Assembly: GCA_963826105.1 (NCBI GenBank)
Contig: CAWGWA010000007.1
Coordinates: forward strand, 81,453 to 145,452
DNA length: 64,000 bases
Origin: WHTI01 sp963826105
GTDB taxonomy: Bacteria > Actinomycetota > CADDZG01 > WHSQ01
Direction of reading: 5' to 3'
Positions 31,700 through 40,234 of the stretch are shown in pieces (within the stretch, counting starts at the first letter, position 1; the number at the start of each line of letters is the position of its first letter). The notes below the pieces were generated by a model, which did no database searches, had not been told where the DNA came from, and saw only the letters and a list, made by a program, of their open reading frames with translations. The position numbers and the translations under genes were made by a program.

Positions 31700-32787
31700 G
31701 GATCGTGATCGCCGGAGGGGGGACGGCCGGTCACGTGAATCCGGCCATCGCGGTCGCCGACGCACTCCGGGGCCACAACGTTTCCTTCATCGGCACCCGC
31801 ACCGGAGCCGAAGCTCGCCTCGTGCCCGACGCCGGGTACCAACTCGAGACCGTTGAGGTCGCGGGGTTCGATCGCGGAAGGAAACGGTCGATCGTTTCGG
31901 CTGGTTTCCGAGCCATCGGCGCGGTAAAGGCCTCGCGTCGCATCCTCAAAGCCGAGGCGCCCGATGTCGTGCTTGGAGTGGGTGGTTACGTGAGCCTTCC
32001 CGCATGCCTCGCGGCTAGATCGCGTCGTATCCCCATCGTTATCCACGAACAGAACATCGTCTTCGGTCTGGCCAACAAGGTTTGCAGGAGATCGGCGGCC
32101 GCGGTCGCGGTCTCCTTCGAAGCGACCCTCCCTAAGGCCGGCCCCAAGGGTCGCTACACCGGCAATCCGGTCGCCAGGGCGTTCGTCGAAACGGACCTCG
32201 CAACCGAACGTCTACAGGCCCTCGACACCTATTCACTCGAGGACGGACGCCGGACCCTTCTGGTGTTCGGTGGGAGTCAAGGAGCGCTCCGCATCAACGA
32301 AGCCGCCGCTGGACTAGCGGCGCTTTGGAAGGATCGCTCGGATCTTCAGGTGCTGCACATCACCGGGGCGGCTCACGGGGCTTCGGTCCGCGCCGCGGTC
32401 GGGGATGACACCGGAGCCTTGATCTACCGTCAGGTCGATTTCGTCAACCGCATGGTCGGTGCGTATGCGGTTGCCGACCTTGCGCTGTGCCGGGGCGGCG
32501 CGACCACCGTCGCCGAGCTCGGAGTGACCGGCGTTCCGGCCCTTATCGTTCCGTACCCGCACCACCGAGACCGTCAGCAGGAGCTTCACGGAAAGGTGCT
32601 GGCAGAGGCCGGAGCCGCGATCGTCGTGGACGACGCCTCGGTGACCGCGGGGAGGATCGATGATCTCGCCGGAGTTCTTCTCTCCGATCCGGACCGCCTC
32701 ATGGCCATGGGTGCAGCGGCTCGCACTATGGGGGTCCCCGATGCCGCGGATCGCCTGGCGCGGGTCGTCGAGGAGGCAGCGTCGTGA
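31696..32787 (+). CDS. murG: UDP-GlcNAc transferase MurG
   Basis: 363 residues from a GTG. The first G loop is IAGGGTAGHVNPAIAVADAL near residues 5-24; further motifs are GVGGYVSLPACLAA and VIHEQNIVFGLANK. The C-terminal donor domain has LVFGGSQGALRINEAA and LCRGGATTVAELGVTGVPAL. It converts lipid I to lipid II at the membrane surface. It overlaps ftsW and murC by four bases each. Confidence 0.96.
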   Translation: MRIVIAGGGTAGHVNPAIAVADALRGHNVSFIGTRTGAEARLVPDAGYQLETVEVAGFDRGRKRSIVSAGFRAIGAVKASRRILKAEAPDVVLGVGGYVSLPACLAARSRRIPIVIHEQNIVFGLANKVCRRSAAAVAVSFEATLPKAGPKGRYTGNPVARAFVETDLATERLQALDTYSLEDGRRTLLVFGGSQGALRINEAAAGLAALWKDRSDLQVLHITGAAHGASVRAAVGDDTGALIYRQVDFVNRMVGAYAVADLALCRGGATTVAELGVTGVPALIVPYPHHRDRQQELHGKVLAEAGAAIVVDDASVTAGRIDDLAGVLLSDPDRLMAMGAAARTMGVPDAADRLARVVEEAAS

Positions 32788-34157
32788 GCGGATTCGGCAA
32801 CGGGCGGGTCCACTTCGTCGGCATCGGCGGTGCCGGCATGTCTGCCATAGCCAAGGTCCTCCTCGAAAGGGGGATCGAGGTTTCGGGCTCCGATCTCAAA
32901 CGATCCAAGGCCATCGGCGTGCTCGAGGCGACCGGAGCGGTCGTGTCGATCGGCCACGACGCCATCAATGTTGCGGGGGCCGGATTGGTGGTGATCTCGT
33001 CGGCCATCCCCGAGACCAACCCCGAGGTCATGGCCGCCCGCGATTCCGGGATCGAAGTCATCGCGCGCGGGCGGGCTCTTGCTCTCATTCTCGAGGGAAC
33101 CGAAGCGGTGATCGTCGCCGGCACGCATGGGAAGACCACGACCACATCGATGATCGTGTCGCTCCTTCGTTCCGCGGGGCTCGATCCCACCTACCTGATC
33201 GGTGGAGGGTTGAACGACTCCGGTACGAACGCGCGTCATGGTTCGGGGCCGCTGTCGGTCGCGGAGTCGGACGAGAGCGACGGGTCCTTCCTTCTCTTGA
33301 AACCACACATCGCGGTCGTTACTAACGTCGAAGCCGATCACCTGGACCACTGGGGGTCATTCGAGAAGATCGTTGAGGCATTCGATCGTTGGATGTCGCA
33401 GGTCGACCCGAAAGGAACCATCTGCGTACCGTCGGGGAACCAGCACCTGATCACCGTGGCGCGTTCCACCGGACGCCGCGTCCTGACCTTCGGCGACGAG
33501 GGAGACGTCACGGCGGTCGACGTTTCCTTCGACGTGCCCGGAGCGCGCTTCGATCTCACCTCGGGTGGCGAGACCAGATCTGTCGTCCTGAAGGTAAGGG
33601 GAGCGCAGATCGTCTACAACGCGCTGGCGGCGGCCTCCGCCTGTCTGGCGGCCGGGATATCGCTGGAGAACGTCGCCCACGGGCTGGAGGGATACCGGGG
33701 AGTCGAACGGCGCTTCCAGAAGCGAGGAGAGGCTGCCGGGGTCATCGTGATCGATGATTACGCTCATCATCCGACCGAGATCAAGGCGGTACTCGCCGCG
33801 ACACGGCCGGGACCATGGAAACGGGTCGTAGCGCTCTTCCAGCCGCACCGCTACTCCCGCACCCAAGCGTTCTACGGCGAGTTCGGCCGCTCGTTCTCGG
33901 GGGCCGATCGTATCGTCATCACCGACATCTATGGAGCTGGTGAGGGCCCGCGCCCCGGCGTCACCGGGAAGCTCGTGTCCGACGCGGTCGCGGAGAACCT
34001 CCCGGGTCGCTCGATCGCCTACCTCCCACATCGGAACGAGGTCCTCGACTATCTAGCCGTCAACCTCCGCCCCGGTGACCTGGTACTGACCCTGGGGGCG
34101 GGAGATATCACCGCGTACGGCGATGACCTCCTCGGTCGCCTGAGGGGGAAGGTATGA
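32784..34157 (+). CDS. murC: UDP-MurNAc:L-alanine ligase MurC
   Basis: 457 residues from a GTG. The Rossmann loop VGIGGAGMSAIAKVLLERG is near residue 12, the ATP loop is VAGTHGKTTTTSMIVSLLR near residue 112, and the metal site lies in NVEADHLDHWGSFEK. The C-terminal domain contains DDYAHHPTEIKAVLAATR and FQPHRYSRTQAF. It performs the first ligase step of the peptide stem. It overlaps murG and murB by four bases. Confidence 0.96.
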   Translation: MSGFGNGRVHFVGIGGAGMSAIAKVLLERGIEVSGSDLKRSKAIGVLEATGAVVSIGHDAINVAGAGLVVISSAIPETNPEVMAARDSGIEVIARGRALALILEGTEAVIVAGTHGKTTTTSMIVSLLRSAGLDPTYLIGGGLNDSGTNARHGSGPLSVAESDESDGSFLLLKPHIAVVTNVEADHLDHWGSFEKIVEAFDRWMSQVDPKGTICVPSGNQHLITVARSTGRRVLTFGDEGDVTAVDVSFDVPGARFDLTSGGETRSVVLKVRGAQIVYNALAAASACLAAGISLENVAHGLEGYRGVERRFQKRGEAAGVIVIDDYAHHPTEIKAVLAATRPGPWKRVVALFQPHRYSRTQAFYGEFGRSFSGADRIVITDIYGAGEGPRPGVTGKLVSDAVAENLPGRSIAYLPHRNEVLDYLAVNLRPGDLVLTLGAGDITAYGDDLLGRLRGKV

Positions 34158-35098
34158 GTCTTCCCGACCTCAGGGCGCGTCTCGCCGGGCACTTCGGTCC
34201 CCGTCTGGAGAGCGATGTCCTGCTCGCGCCCCTGACCACCTACCGGATCGGCGGCCCCGCCGCTCTCTACCTGGAGCCCGCTTCCGACGACGACCTCGTC
34301 GCTCTCGCTCGCTGCCTGCGAGAGGCCGGCCGGGGTGTTCCGGTGCTCACGTTGGGGCGCGGCTCAAACATCGTGATCTCGGACAAGGGGTGGCGGGGCC
34401 TTCTCGTCAGGCTCGAGTCGAAGTCCTTCTCATTCGTCCGTCCCGGCGAGCGGCCCGACTCGCTCGTAACGGGAGCCGCGACCTCGTTGCCGGTGGTCGC
34501 CAACTGGGCCGCTCGAAGGGGGTTGTCGGGGATCGAGTTCATGATCGCCATCCCGGGCTCGGTCGGAGGAGCGGTGCGTATGAACGCCGGTGCCCACGGC
34601 GGTGCTACGGCCGATCATCTCGTGACCGTGAAGGTGCTGGATCTCGGGGCCGCCGAGATAGGGGAGCGAAAGGCCTCGGAGCTCGAGCTCTCGTACCGTC
34701 ATTCGAACCTCACCGAGAACGATGTGGTCATCGAGGCGGCCTTCGAGCTGGTGCCTGAGGATCCAGCGAAGGTCAAAGAGCGGCTCGACGGCTTCCGCAA
34801 GCATCGTGCGGAGACGCAACCTCCCGCGGTCCAGAACGCCGGCAGCACGTTCAAGAACCCCCCGGGCGATTTCGCCGGGCGGCTCGTCGAAGCGGCCGGG
34901 CTCAAGGGCTTCCGGCTCGGGGGTGTCTCCGTGTCCGAGCTTCACGCCAATTTCTTCGTCTCCGACGCCTCCGCCACCGCACAGGACGTCTACGACCTCG
35001 TCCATGAGGTCGCCCGAAGGGTCAAGGACTCCTCCGGGATCGAACTCGAACCCGAGGTCCGGTTCGCCGGTGACTTCGATGATGGGAGCGTCTCGTGA
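34154..35098 (+). CDS. murB: UDP-N-acetylenolpyruvoylglucosamine reductase MurB
   Basis: 314 residues. The FAD-binding region has TTYRIGGPAALYLEP near residue 27, TLGRGSNIVISDKGWRGLLV and IAIPGSVGGAVRMNAGAHGG near residue 131. The C-terminal domain has NAGSTFKNPPGDFAGRLVEA with the catalytic Ser, and SELHANFFVSDASATAQDVY. It makes UDP-MurNAc with NADPH. A murB between murC and ftsQ is found in a subset of actinobacteria and Firmicutes. It overlaps both neighbours by four bases. Confidence 0.95.
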   Translation: MSLPDLRARLAGHFGPRLESDVLLAPLTTYRIGGPAALYLEPASDDDLVALARCLREAGRGVPVLTLGRGSNIVISDKGWRGLLVRLESKSFSFVRPGERPDSLVTGAATSLPVVANWAARRGLSGIEFMIAIPGSVGGAVRMNAGAHGGATADHLVTVKVLDLGAAEIGERKASELELSYRHSNLTENDVVIEAAFELVPEDPAKVKERLDGFRKHRAETQPPAVQNAGSTFKNPPGDFAGRLVEAAGLKGFRLGGVSVSELHANFFVSDASATAQDVYDLVHEVARRVKDSSGIELEPEVRFAGDFDDGSVS

Positions 35099-35889
35099 CG
35101 ACCAAGACCGCCGGTCGTACTCCTCGTCGCGTGGCGACGGATCCGCGCATCAGTCGCCGCCGGCGCGCGGTTAGTCGTTCTCGTCGCAAAAGCATCCTCG
35201 TCCGCCTCGCGATCCTCGCTGCCCTTGGCGGGCTCGTTTGGGTCGCGTTCTTCTCGCCTGTCCTCCTGGTTCGCGACATCGAAGTCGTGGGTTCCGAGCA
35301 CATGACACCGGATGAGGTCGCCGCGGCTGCGGCGATCGGCTCCGACCAGAACCTGCTCCTGCTCTCAACCGAGGGCGTTGAGTCACGGGTCGAATCGCTC
35401 CCGTGGGTCGCGGACGCCTCGGTCGAACGCATGCTCCCGGGTTCGATACGGATCCGGATCGAAGAGCGAGCCCCGGCGATGATCCTGTCGCTCGGCGCCG
35501 CCCGGTGGACGATCGATGCAACCGGTCATGTGCTGACCTCGGGGGTGGCGGTCGGGAGGCTCCCGGTGTTCGCCAATCCTCAGCTCGAAGAGGTCGAGCC
35601 GGGCAAGGCGCTGTCGACCCCGGAGATCACAGGGGCCCTGAGCGCGTGGCGTTCGCTCCCCGAGGTCCTCCGCGATCAGGTGACCACGTTGTTCGCCCCC
35701 ACGGTCGAGCGGGTGTCGTTCGCCCTCGTCGATGGCACCCTGATCCGTTACGGCGCCGCCGAAGACCTCGAATCGAAGAACGAGGTCCTGACCACGATCC
35801 TGGACCGCCTTGCCGTCGAGGGGACCGTGGTCGAGTACATCGACGTGCGCGTGCCCACCGCCCCCGCCCTGGGGCCCGCACGGGGCTGA
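35095..35889 (+). CDS. ftsQ: cell division protein FtsQ/DivIB
   Basis: 264 residues. A basic cytoplasmic tail (RRRRAVSRSRRKSI, residues 20-33) precedes one membrane helix (ILVRLAILAALGGLVWVAFF). The POTRA domain begins with LLVRDIEVVGSEHMTPDEV and includes LLLLSTEGVESRVESLPWV and the SVERMLPGSIRIRIEERAP strand. The beta domain ends the protein. FtsQ connects early and late divisome proteins together with FtsL. It closes the tightly overlapped block that begins at ftsL; the 167-base gap after it holds the ftsZ promoter. Confidence 0.9.
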   Translation: MTTKTAGRTPRRVATDPRISRRRRAVSRSRRKSILVRLAILAALGGLVWVAFFSPVLLVRDIEVVGSEHMTPDEVAAAAAIGSDQNLLLLSTEGVESRVESLPWVADASVERMLPGSIRIRIEERAPAMILSLGAARWTIDATGHVLTSGVAVGRLPVFANPQLEEVEPGKALSTPEITGALSAWRSLPEVLRDQVTTLFAPTVERVSFALVDGTLIRYGAAEDLESKNEVLTTILDRLAVEGTVVEYIDVRVPTAPALGPARG

Positions 35890-35902
35890 TGCGCGCCACC
35901 GC

Positions 35903-35931
35903 TTGACGAGCGCGCGCGTGAGGTCTATATT
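35903..35931 (+). promoter_or_regulatory. promoter of ftsZ
   Basis: TTGACG (35903-35908) and TATATT (35926-35931) are exactly 17 bases apart. This gives ftsZ its own transcript with a leader of about 120 bases and uncouples it from the long upstream operon. A second TTGACA at 35951 has no good -10 at the right distance. Confidence 0.7.
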
Positions 35932-35933
35932 CC

Positions 35934-35984
35934 TCAACCGTCACTACAGGTTGACATAACTATAAGCCTCTACCTGAGGTTGAG
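35934..35984. promoter_or_regulatory. GGTTGA repeats at the ftsZ transcription start
   Basis: TCAACC (35934-35939) and GGTTGA (35949-35954) form an inverted repeat with a 9-base spacer directly after the -10 element. GGTTGAG recurs at 35978-35984. The position around +1 suits a repressor site. Confidence 0.45.
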
Positions 35985-36056
35985 TCAGGAAGAACACGCC
36001 TGAGCTCGGCCCTGGGTACCGATATCGAGGCGGAACAGGAAGAGGAGGGACGAGAC

Positions 36057-37181
36057 GTGGCGACAGGACCACAGAACTACCTCGCCGTTATCAAGGTTGT
36101 GGGGATCGGCGGAGGCGGCGTGAATGCCGTCAACCGGATGATCGAGGTCGGCCTCAAGGGGGTCGAGTTCATCGCGGTGAACACCGACGCCCAAGCACTG
36201 TTGATGTCGGATGCCGACGTCAAGCTCGACATCGGCCGTGAGCTCACCCGTGGGCTGGGGGCCGGAGCGAACCCGGAGATCGGACGACAGGCCGCCGAGG
36301 AGCACCGCGAAGAGATCGAGGAGATGCTCAAGGGCTCCGACATGGTGTTCATCACCGCCGGCAAGGGCGGCGGTACCGGTACCGGTGGTGCCCCTGTTGT
36401 TGCTGAGATCGCCAAGTCACTCGGCGCTCTAACGATCGGTGTGGTTACCCGTCCGTTCGCGTTCGAGGGGCGCCAGCGTTCCCAGAAGGCGGAGATGGGC
36501 ATCGCGGCGTTGAAGGAGAGGGTCGATACCCTCATCGTGATCCCGAACGATCGACTGCTCGATGTCGGGACCGAGACCACCTCGGTGCTCGAAGCGTTCC
36601 GGATGGCCGACGAGGTTCTCCTCCAGGGTGTCCAGGGCATCACCGACCTCATCACGACCCCCGGGTTGATCAATCTCGACTTCGCCGACGTGAAGACTGT
36701 CATGACCGATGCCGGATCGTCCCTCATGGGGATCGGGCAGGCGCGCGGTGATGGGCGAGCAGAGAACGCGGCCCGCTCGGCGATCTCGTCGCCTCTTCTC
36801 GAGGCATCGATCGATGGCGCTCGCGGGGTTCTGCTGAACATCGCCGGTGGTTCCGACCTCGGTCTCTTCGAAGTCAATGAGGCCGCGAACGTGGTCACCA
36901 AGGCAGCTCACCCCGACGCCAACATCATCTTCGGAGCGGTGGTGGACGACACCCTCGGCGACGAGGTTCGCGTCACCGTCATCGCGGCCGGCTTCGACCG
37001 CTGGGGACAGCGCGATGCCGAGGAGATCGTTCGCCCCGACGAGGAGATCTTCTCGATGTCCTCGGGCGAGGACGACTCCTTGTTCGGAGGAGAGATCTCC
37101 AAGGAGCAGCGCGAGGCCGAGCGGATCGTGTTCGACGCCGACGAAGACCTCGACGTTCCCTCGTTCCTGAGGAACGAGTAG
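36057..37181 (+). CDS. ftsZ: cell division GTPase FtsZ
   Basis: 374 residues from a GTG with an excellent AGGAGGGA site at seven bases. Motifs: GIGGGGVNAVNRMIEVGLKG near residue 15, the tubulin signature GKGGGTGTGGAPVVAE near residue 102, FEGRQRSQKAEMGIAALKE, and the T7 loop NLDFADVKTVMTDAGSSLMG near residue 202. The C-terminal linker is short and acidic, and the conserved tail is DLDVPSFLR, which binds SepF in actinobacteria; there is no ftsA here. The last codons form a hairpin just before the stop. Confidence 0.97.
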   Translation: MATGPQNYLAVIKVVGIGGGGVNAVNRMIEVGLKGVEFIAVNTDAQALLMSDADVKLDIGRELTRGLGAGANPEIGRQAAEEHREEIEEMLKGSDMVFITAGKGGGTGTGGAPVVAEIAKSLGALTIGVVTRPFAFEGRQRSQKAEMGIAALKERVDTLIVIPNDRLLDVGTETTSVLEAFRMADEVLLQGVQGITDLITTPGLINLDFADVKTVMTDAGSSLMGIGQARGDGRAENAARSAISSPLLEASIDGARGVLLNIAGGSDLGLFEVNEAANVVTKAAHPDANIIFGAVVDDTLGDEVRVTVIAAGFDRWGQRDAEEIVRPDEEIFSMSSGEDDSLFGGEISKEQREAERIVFDADEDLDVPSFLRNE

Positions 37182-37204
37182 CCACACCCTGAGAGACTGT
37201 GTGG
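37160..37204 (+). terminator. two hairpins at the ftsZ 3' end
   Basis: CTCGTTCC-TGA-GGAACGAG (37160-37178) ends at the ftsZ stop codon, and CCACAC (37182-37187) pairs with GTGTGG (37199-37204), ending one base before the pgeF ATG. No U-run is present. They may attenuate or process the message, or hide the pgeF ribosome-binding site. Confidence 0.4.
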
Positions 37205-37205
37205 G

Positions 37206-37940
37206 ATGAACCTCACCCCCACACTCACCCACCGGACCGTCCGGGGCATCGACGTGCTGAGCGACGATGCCGCGGGCGAGCTGGGTGTTCACGTCGCGTT
37301 CGTCGGTCGTGAGGGAGGGGTCAGCACCGATCCGTACCGGTCCCTGAACCTCGCGCTCAGTAGCGACGACGACCCCGTGAGGGTGACCGAGAACCGAAGG
37401 GCGGCCGCGGCCGCGCTCGGCTTCGATCCGGGCTCCCTCGTGCTGGTTCGGCAGGTGCACGGGGTCCGAGTTCTGGAGGTTCTTGAGGGTGCCGGCGGAG
37501 TCATCGGCGAGGCGGACGGCATGGTCGCCCGCGGACCTGAGGTGGTCCTCGCCATGATGACCGCCGACTGCGCTCCCGTCGTTGTGGCCGGCTCGAAGGG
37601 CGTGGCTCTGCTCCATGCCGGTTGGCGGGGCATAGTCGGCGGCGTCGTGGAGCGGGGCCTCCAGCTGGTAGGCAAACCATGGGCCGCCTGGGTCGGACCC
37701 TCGATCCATTCGTGTTGCTACGAGGTCGGCCCCGAGGTGGTCGCTGCGTGGACCAAACGGGACCTGCCGGTGCCGGGGGACTCCTGCGTCGATCCTGGAG
37801 CGTCCGCGGCCCACATCCTCGAACGCGCCGGCGTGCCCACCTACGCGTCCCCCGACTGCACCCATCACGATCGCGGGTACTTCTCCTACCGGCGTGACGG
37901 CGTGACCGGCCGGCAGGGGGCCTTCGCATGGCTGAGCTGA
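37206..37940 (+). CDS. pgeF: PgeF/YfiH-type multicopper-like purine nucleoside phosphorylase
   Basis: 244 residues. LVLVRQVHGVRVLEV near residue 80, MMTADCAPVVVA near 118 and LLHAGWRGIVGGVVERGL near 135 carry the His, Cys and His of the zinc site of the LACC1/YfiH fold. GPSIHSCCYEVGPEVV follows, and the end is CTHHDRGYFSYRRDGVTGRQ. Members have adenosine deaminase or phosphorylase activity, and PgeF edits misincorporated residues in peptidoglycan precursors. Its place right after ftsZ is the usual one. It overlaps yggS by 13 bases. Confidence 0.9.
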   Translation: MNLTPTLTHRTVRGIDVLSDDAAGELGVHVAFVGREGGVSTDPYRSLNLALSSDDDPVRVTENRRAAAAALGFDPGSLVLVRQVHGVRVLEVLEGAGGVIGEADGMVARGPEVVLAMMTADCAPVVVAGSKGVALLHAGWRGIVGGVVERGLQLVGKPWAAWVGPSIHSCCYEVGPEVVAAWTKRDLPVPGDSCVDPGASAAHILERAGVPTYASPDCTHHDRGYFSYRRDGVTGRQGAFAWLS

Positions 37941-38638
37941 CCTCCAGCGCATCGCTCGAGCAACGCTTGGCCGCGGTGCGCGCCCAGGTCGCGGCCGCCG
38001 CCGAACGAGGTGGGCGATCGTCCGAGGACGTCACTCTTGTCGCGGTGACCAAGACTCATCCGATCGACCTCGTTCTCGATGCGGCCGCCGCAGGGGCCCT
38101 GGATCTTGGAGAGAACCGCGCACAGGAGTTGCGCGACAAGGCGCTGGTCGCTGGCGGGGACGAGATCAGGTGGCACTTCATCGGCCAACTCCAGACGAAC
38201 AAGGTGCGCGTCGTGGTGGGCACCGCGATCTTGCTCCACTCGGTAGACACCTTCGGGCTTGCCGAAGCGATCGGGCGACGCGCCCTTCATCTAGGAAGCT
38301 TCCAGGACGTGTTGATCCAGGTCGATCTCGCCGCCGAAGCCGGCAAGGCGGGGGTCGAGCCGGCCCGGGCGGTTGCCCTGGCGATTGAGGTGGCCGGTAT
38401 CGAAGGCGTGGTGGTGAAGGGACTGATGACGATCCCCCCAATTCCCGATGCTCCGGAAGACTCCCGCCCCTACTTCCGGCAGCTCGCCGAGTTATCTACC
38501 GTGTTGCAGGACACCCTGCCGGAGGCTGTCGATCTCTCGATGGGGATGACGCGCGATTTCGAAGTCGCCATCGAAGAGGGAGCCACCATCGTGCGGGTGG
38601 GCGAGGCGATCTTCGGGCCACGTCCCACCGCCCCCTGA
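37928..38638 (+). CDS. PLP-binding YggS/YlmE family protein
   Basis: 236 residues, one TIM-barrel domain. VTLVAVTKTHPIDLVLDA near residue 37 has the Lys that binds pyridoxal phosphate. LGENRAQELRDK, WHFIGQLQTNKVR near 80 and LSMGMTRDFEVAIEEGATIV with RVGEAIFG near the end are standard motifs. The family buffers PLP and affects amino-acid pools; no catalytic reaction is established. Position after pgeF and before sepF is typical for actinobacteria and Firmicutes. Confidence 0.93.
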   Translation: MAELTSSASLEQRLAAVRAQVAAAAERGGRSSEDVTLVAVTKTHPIDLVLDAAAAGALDLGENRAQELRDKALVAGGDEIRWHFIGQLQTNKVRVVVGTAILLHSVDTFGLAEAIGRRALHLGSFQDVLIQVDLAAEAGKAGVEPARAVALAIEVAGIEGVVVKGLMTIPPIPDAPEDSRPYFRQLAELSTVLQDTLPEAVDLSMGMTRDFEVAIEEGATIVRVGEAIFGPRPTAP

Positions 38639-38700
38639 CGCGGAAGGCGGGCGGGCAGAGGATGGCAGGCGAATGACGTGGTCCTGGTCACGTATGCGGC

Positions 38701-38706
38701 TATCCT
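38701..38706 (+). promoter_or_regulatory. -10-like TATCCT of sepF
   Basis: TATCCT ends seven bases before the sepF ATG at 38714, and no Shine-Dalgarno sequence is seen. It is a candidate leaderless promoter. TGACGTGGTCCTGGTCACG, an interrupted palindrome, lies just upstream. Confidence 0.4.
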
Positions 38707-38713
38707 GAGCAGC

Positions 38714-39259
38714 ATGGCCGGACTTTGGAGAAGGACCCTCGTGTACCTCGGGCTCATGGAGGACGACGAGTTCGAGGAATACGCATACGACGACTTCTCG
38801 AGCGAGCATGAGGACGCGTTCGGGCAGGCCGGGGATCACCGCCACGAGGCCCGTCATGCAGAGCCGTCGCGCCGGGGGGCGGCCCGCCACGGTGCCCGGA
38901 GGGGGCCGGAGGGCGATCTTCGGAGCGATGCGGTCGTTCGACCGATGCCCACCCCGATGCATCACGGCGCGACCGGAGCGCCACGCTTCCATCTCGTGAT
39001 GCCCAGCTCGTTCAACGACGCTCAGGAACTCGGCGACAAATTCCGCGAGGGGTACTCGGTGCTGATGAACCTCCAGGCGATCGATCCCGAGCTCGCCCGG
39101 CGCCTGGTCGACTTCGCCAGTGGACTCGCTTACGGCCTCGCCGGATCGATGCAGCCGGTCGCCGAGAAGGTCTTCCTGATCACACCCGCCGGGGTCACGG
39201 TCTCTGCCGAGGAGCGCCGCCGTTTCCTTGAAGAGCGCGGCTTCTTCAACCAGGCATAG
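38714..39259 (+). CDS. sepF: cell division protein SepF
   Basis: 181 residues from the ATG at 38714. The N-terminus MAGLWRRTLVYLGLMEDDEF is the amphipathic membrane anchor, and an acidic then basic low-complexity linker follows (residues 21-75). The globular SepF domain has LVMPSSFNDAQELGDKFREG near residue 96, INLQAIDPELARRLVDFASG-type sequence, and FLITPAGVTVSAEERRRFLE. SepF tethers FtsZ to the membrane and replaces FtsA in actinobacteria. The start is chosen because the conserved anchor begins there. Confidence 0.94.
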   Translation: MAGLWRRTLVYLGLMEDDEFEEYAYDDFSSEHEDAFGQAGDHRHEARHAEPSRRGAARHGARRGPEGDLRSDAVVRPMPTPMHHGATGAPRFHLVMPSSFNDAQELGDKFREGYSVLMNLQAIDPELARRLVDFASGLAYGLAGSMQPVAEKVFLITPAGVTVSAEERRRFLEERGFFNQA

Positions 39260-39268
39260 TCGAGCCCA

Positions 39269-39517
39269 ATGCAACTGATCTGTTATCTCCTATTCCTCTA
39301 CAACATCATCCTGATCGTGCGCGTGATCTTCTCTTGGGTCGAGGCTTTCCAGGGTCGCATCCCCGACGGCATCAGACCGATCTACGGGTTCGTGTACACG
39401 CTGACCGAGCCGCCTCTCAGGATCCTCCGCCGCTACATCCCTCCCGCCGGCATGTTCGACACGTCCTTCCTCGTCCTGATCCTGATCATCATCGTCCTGC
39501 AGTCAACGTTCTGTTAA
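39269..39517 (+). CDS. YggT family membrane protein
   Basis: 82 residues with two membrane helices (about residues 3-23 and 62-80). The loop between them has the family motif GFVYTLTEPPLRILRRYIPP near residues 40-59. YggT proteins occur next to sepF and divIVA in many Gram-positives, and their role is uncertain, possibly in osmotic response or division. A CATAGT hexamer 8 bases before the ATG may be a weak promoter. Confidence 0.9.
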   Translation: MQLICYLLFLYNIILIVRVIFSWVEAFQGRIPDGIRPIYGFVYTLTEPPLRILRRYIPPAGMFDTSFLVLILIIIVLQSTFC

Positions 39518-39555
39518 GCGGGCCGGGCGATCCTCTGGCCTTCCCGTCTTTCCTG

Positions 39556-39590
39556 GCCGGTCGTCGAGACGACCGGCTTCTGAGCTCAAA
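39556..39590 (+). repeat. hairpin with TTCTGAG tail, copy 2
   Basis: GCCGGTCGTC and GACGACCGGC form a 10-bp perfect stem around GA, followed by TTCTGAGCTCAAA. The element matches that at 2922-2957 in stem core, loop and tail. It sits between yggT and divIVA. Confidence 0.55.
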
Positions 39591-39640
39591 GGGTCTACCT
39601 GACGTGCGAGTGATTACCGGGTTCCCGGTGTCACGGATGG

Positions 39641-39646
39641 GATACT
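39641..39646 (+). promoter_or_regulatory. -10-like GATACT of divIVA
   Basis: GATACT ends seven bases before the divIVA ATG at 39654, and no Shine-Dalgarno sequence is present. It is a candidate leaderless promoter. Confidence 0.4.
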
Positions 39647-39653
39647 TCGACCC

Positions 39654-40232
39654 ATGGAGTTGAGTGCGCGGGCGATCCAAGAGAAGCGCTTCCACGATTC
39701 GTGGCGTGGCTACAACCAGGCGGAGGTCGATGAGTTCCTCGACCTCGTCGCCGAGTCGTTCGACCGGGCGCAACGAGAGCTTCAGTCGTTGGGCGAGAGG
39801 ATCCGGATGCTCGACCTCGAGATCCAGGAGCGTCGCGAATCCGAAGAGATGTTGAAACGAACCCTGATGACCGCGCAGCGTGCCGCCGAGGACGCGATCT
39901 CGCGTGCGAAAGCGAAGGCACAGGAGCTGATGGCCGAAGCCGACGCGCGCGTGAAGAAGGCCGAGGCCGAGGGCCGCGATCGCACCAAGGAGATGGAGGG
40001 GCGGATCGATGGTCTGCGCCAGTTCGAACGCGACGCGAAGGCGCGTCTGAAGTTGTTCTTCCAACAGCAGCTCAAGGCTCTCGATGCCCTCACCGAGGCC
40101 CGGCCCCCGCGCCTGACCGGTGGGGGACCGCGTCCTCCTGCGTCTCCGGCAACGCCCCGCGAGCGCGACGCGTGGATGTCGCGCGGTGAGGGAGCGCCCG
40201 ACTCAACCGGCGCGACCTTCCGCCCCCGCTAA
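39654..40232 (+). CDS. DivIVA-domain coiled-coil protein (Wag31-like)
   Basis: 192 residues. The N-terminal DivIVA domain has ARAIQEKRFHDSWRGYNQAE followed by VDEFLDLVAESFD, the membrane-curvature-binding part. A long coiled coil follows (residues 35-145, LQSLGERIRMLDLEIQERRE onward), and the tail is Pro/Gly-rich. In actinobacteria DivIVA/Wag31 organises polar growth. Position downstream of yggT is conserved. This one is shorter than mycobacterial Wag31, so it may be a related paralogue. Confidence 0.9.
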   Translation: MELSARAIQEKRFHDSWRGYNQAEVDEFLDLVAESFDRAQRELQSLGERIRMLDLEIQERRESEEMLKRTLMTAQRAAEDAISRAKAKAQELMAEADARVKKAEAEGRDRTKEMEGRIDGLRQFERDAKARLKLFFQQQLKALDALTEARPPRLTGGGPRPPASPATPRERDAWMSRGEGAPDSTGATFRPR

Positions 40233-40234
40233 CC

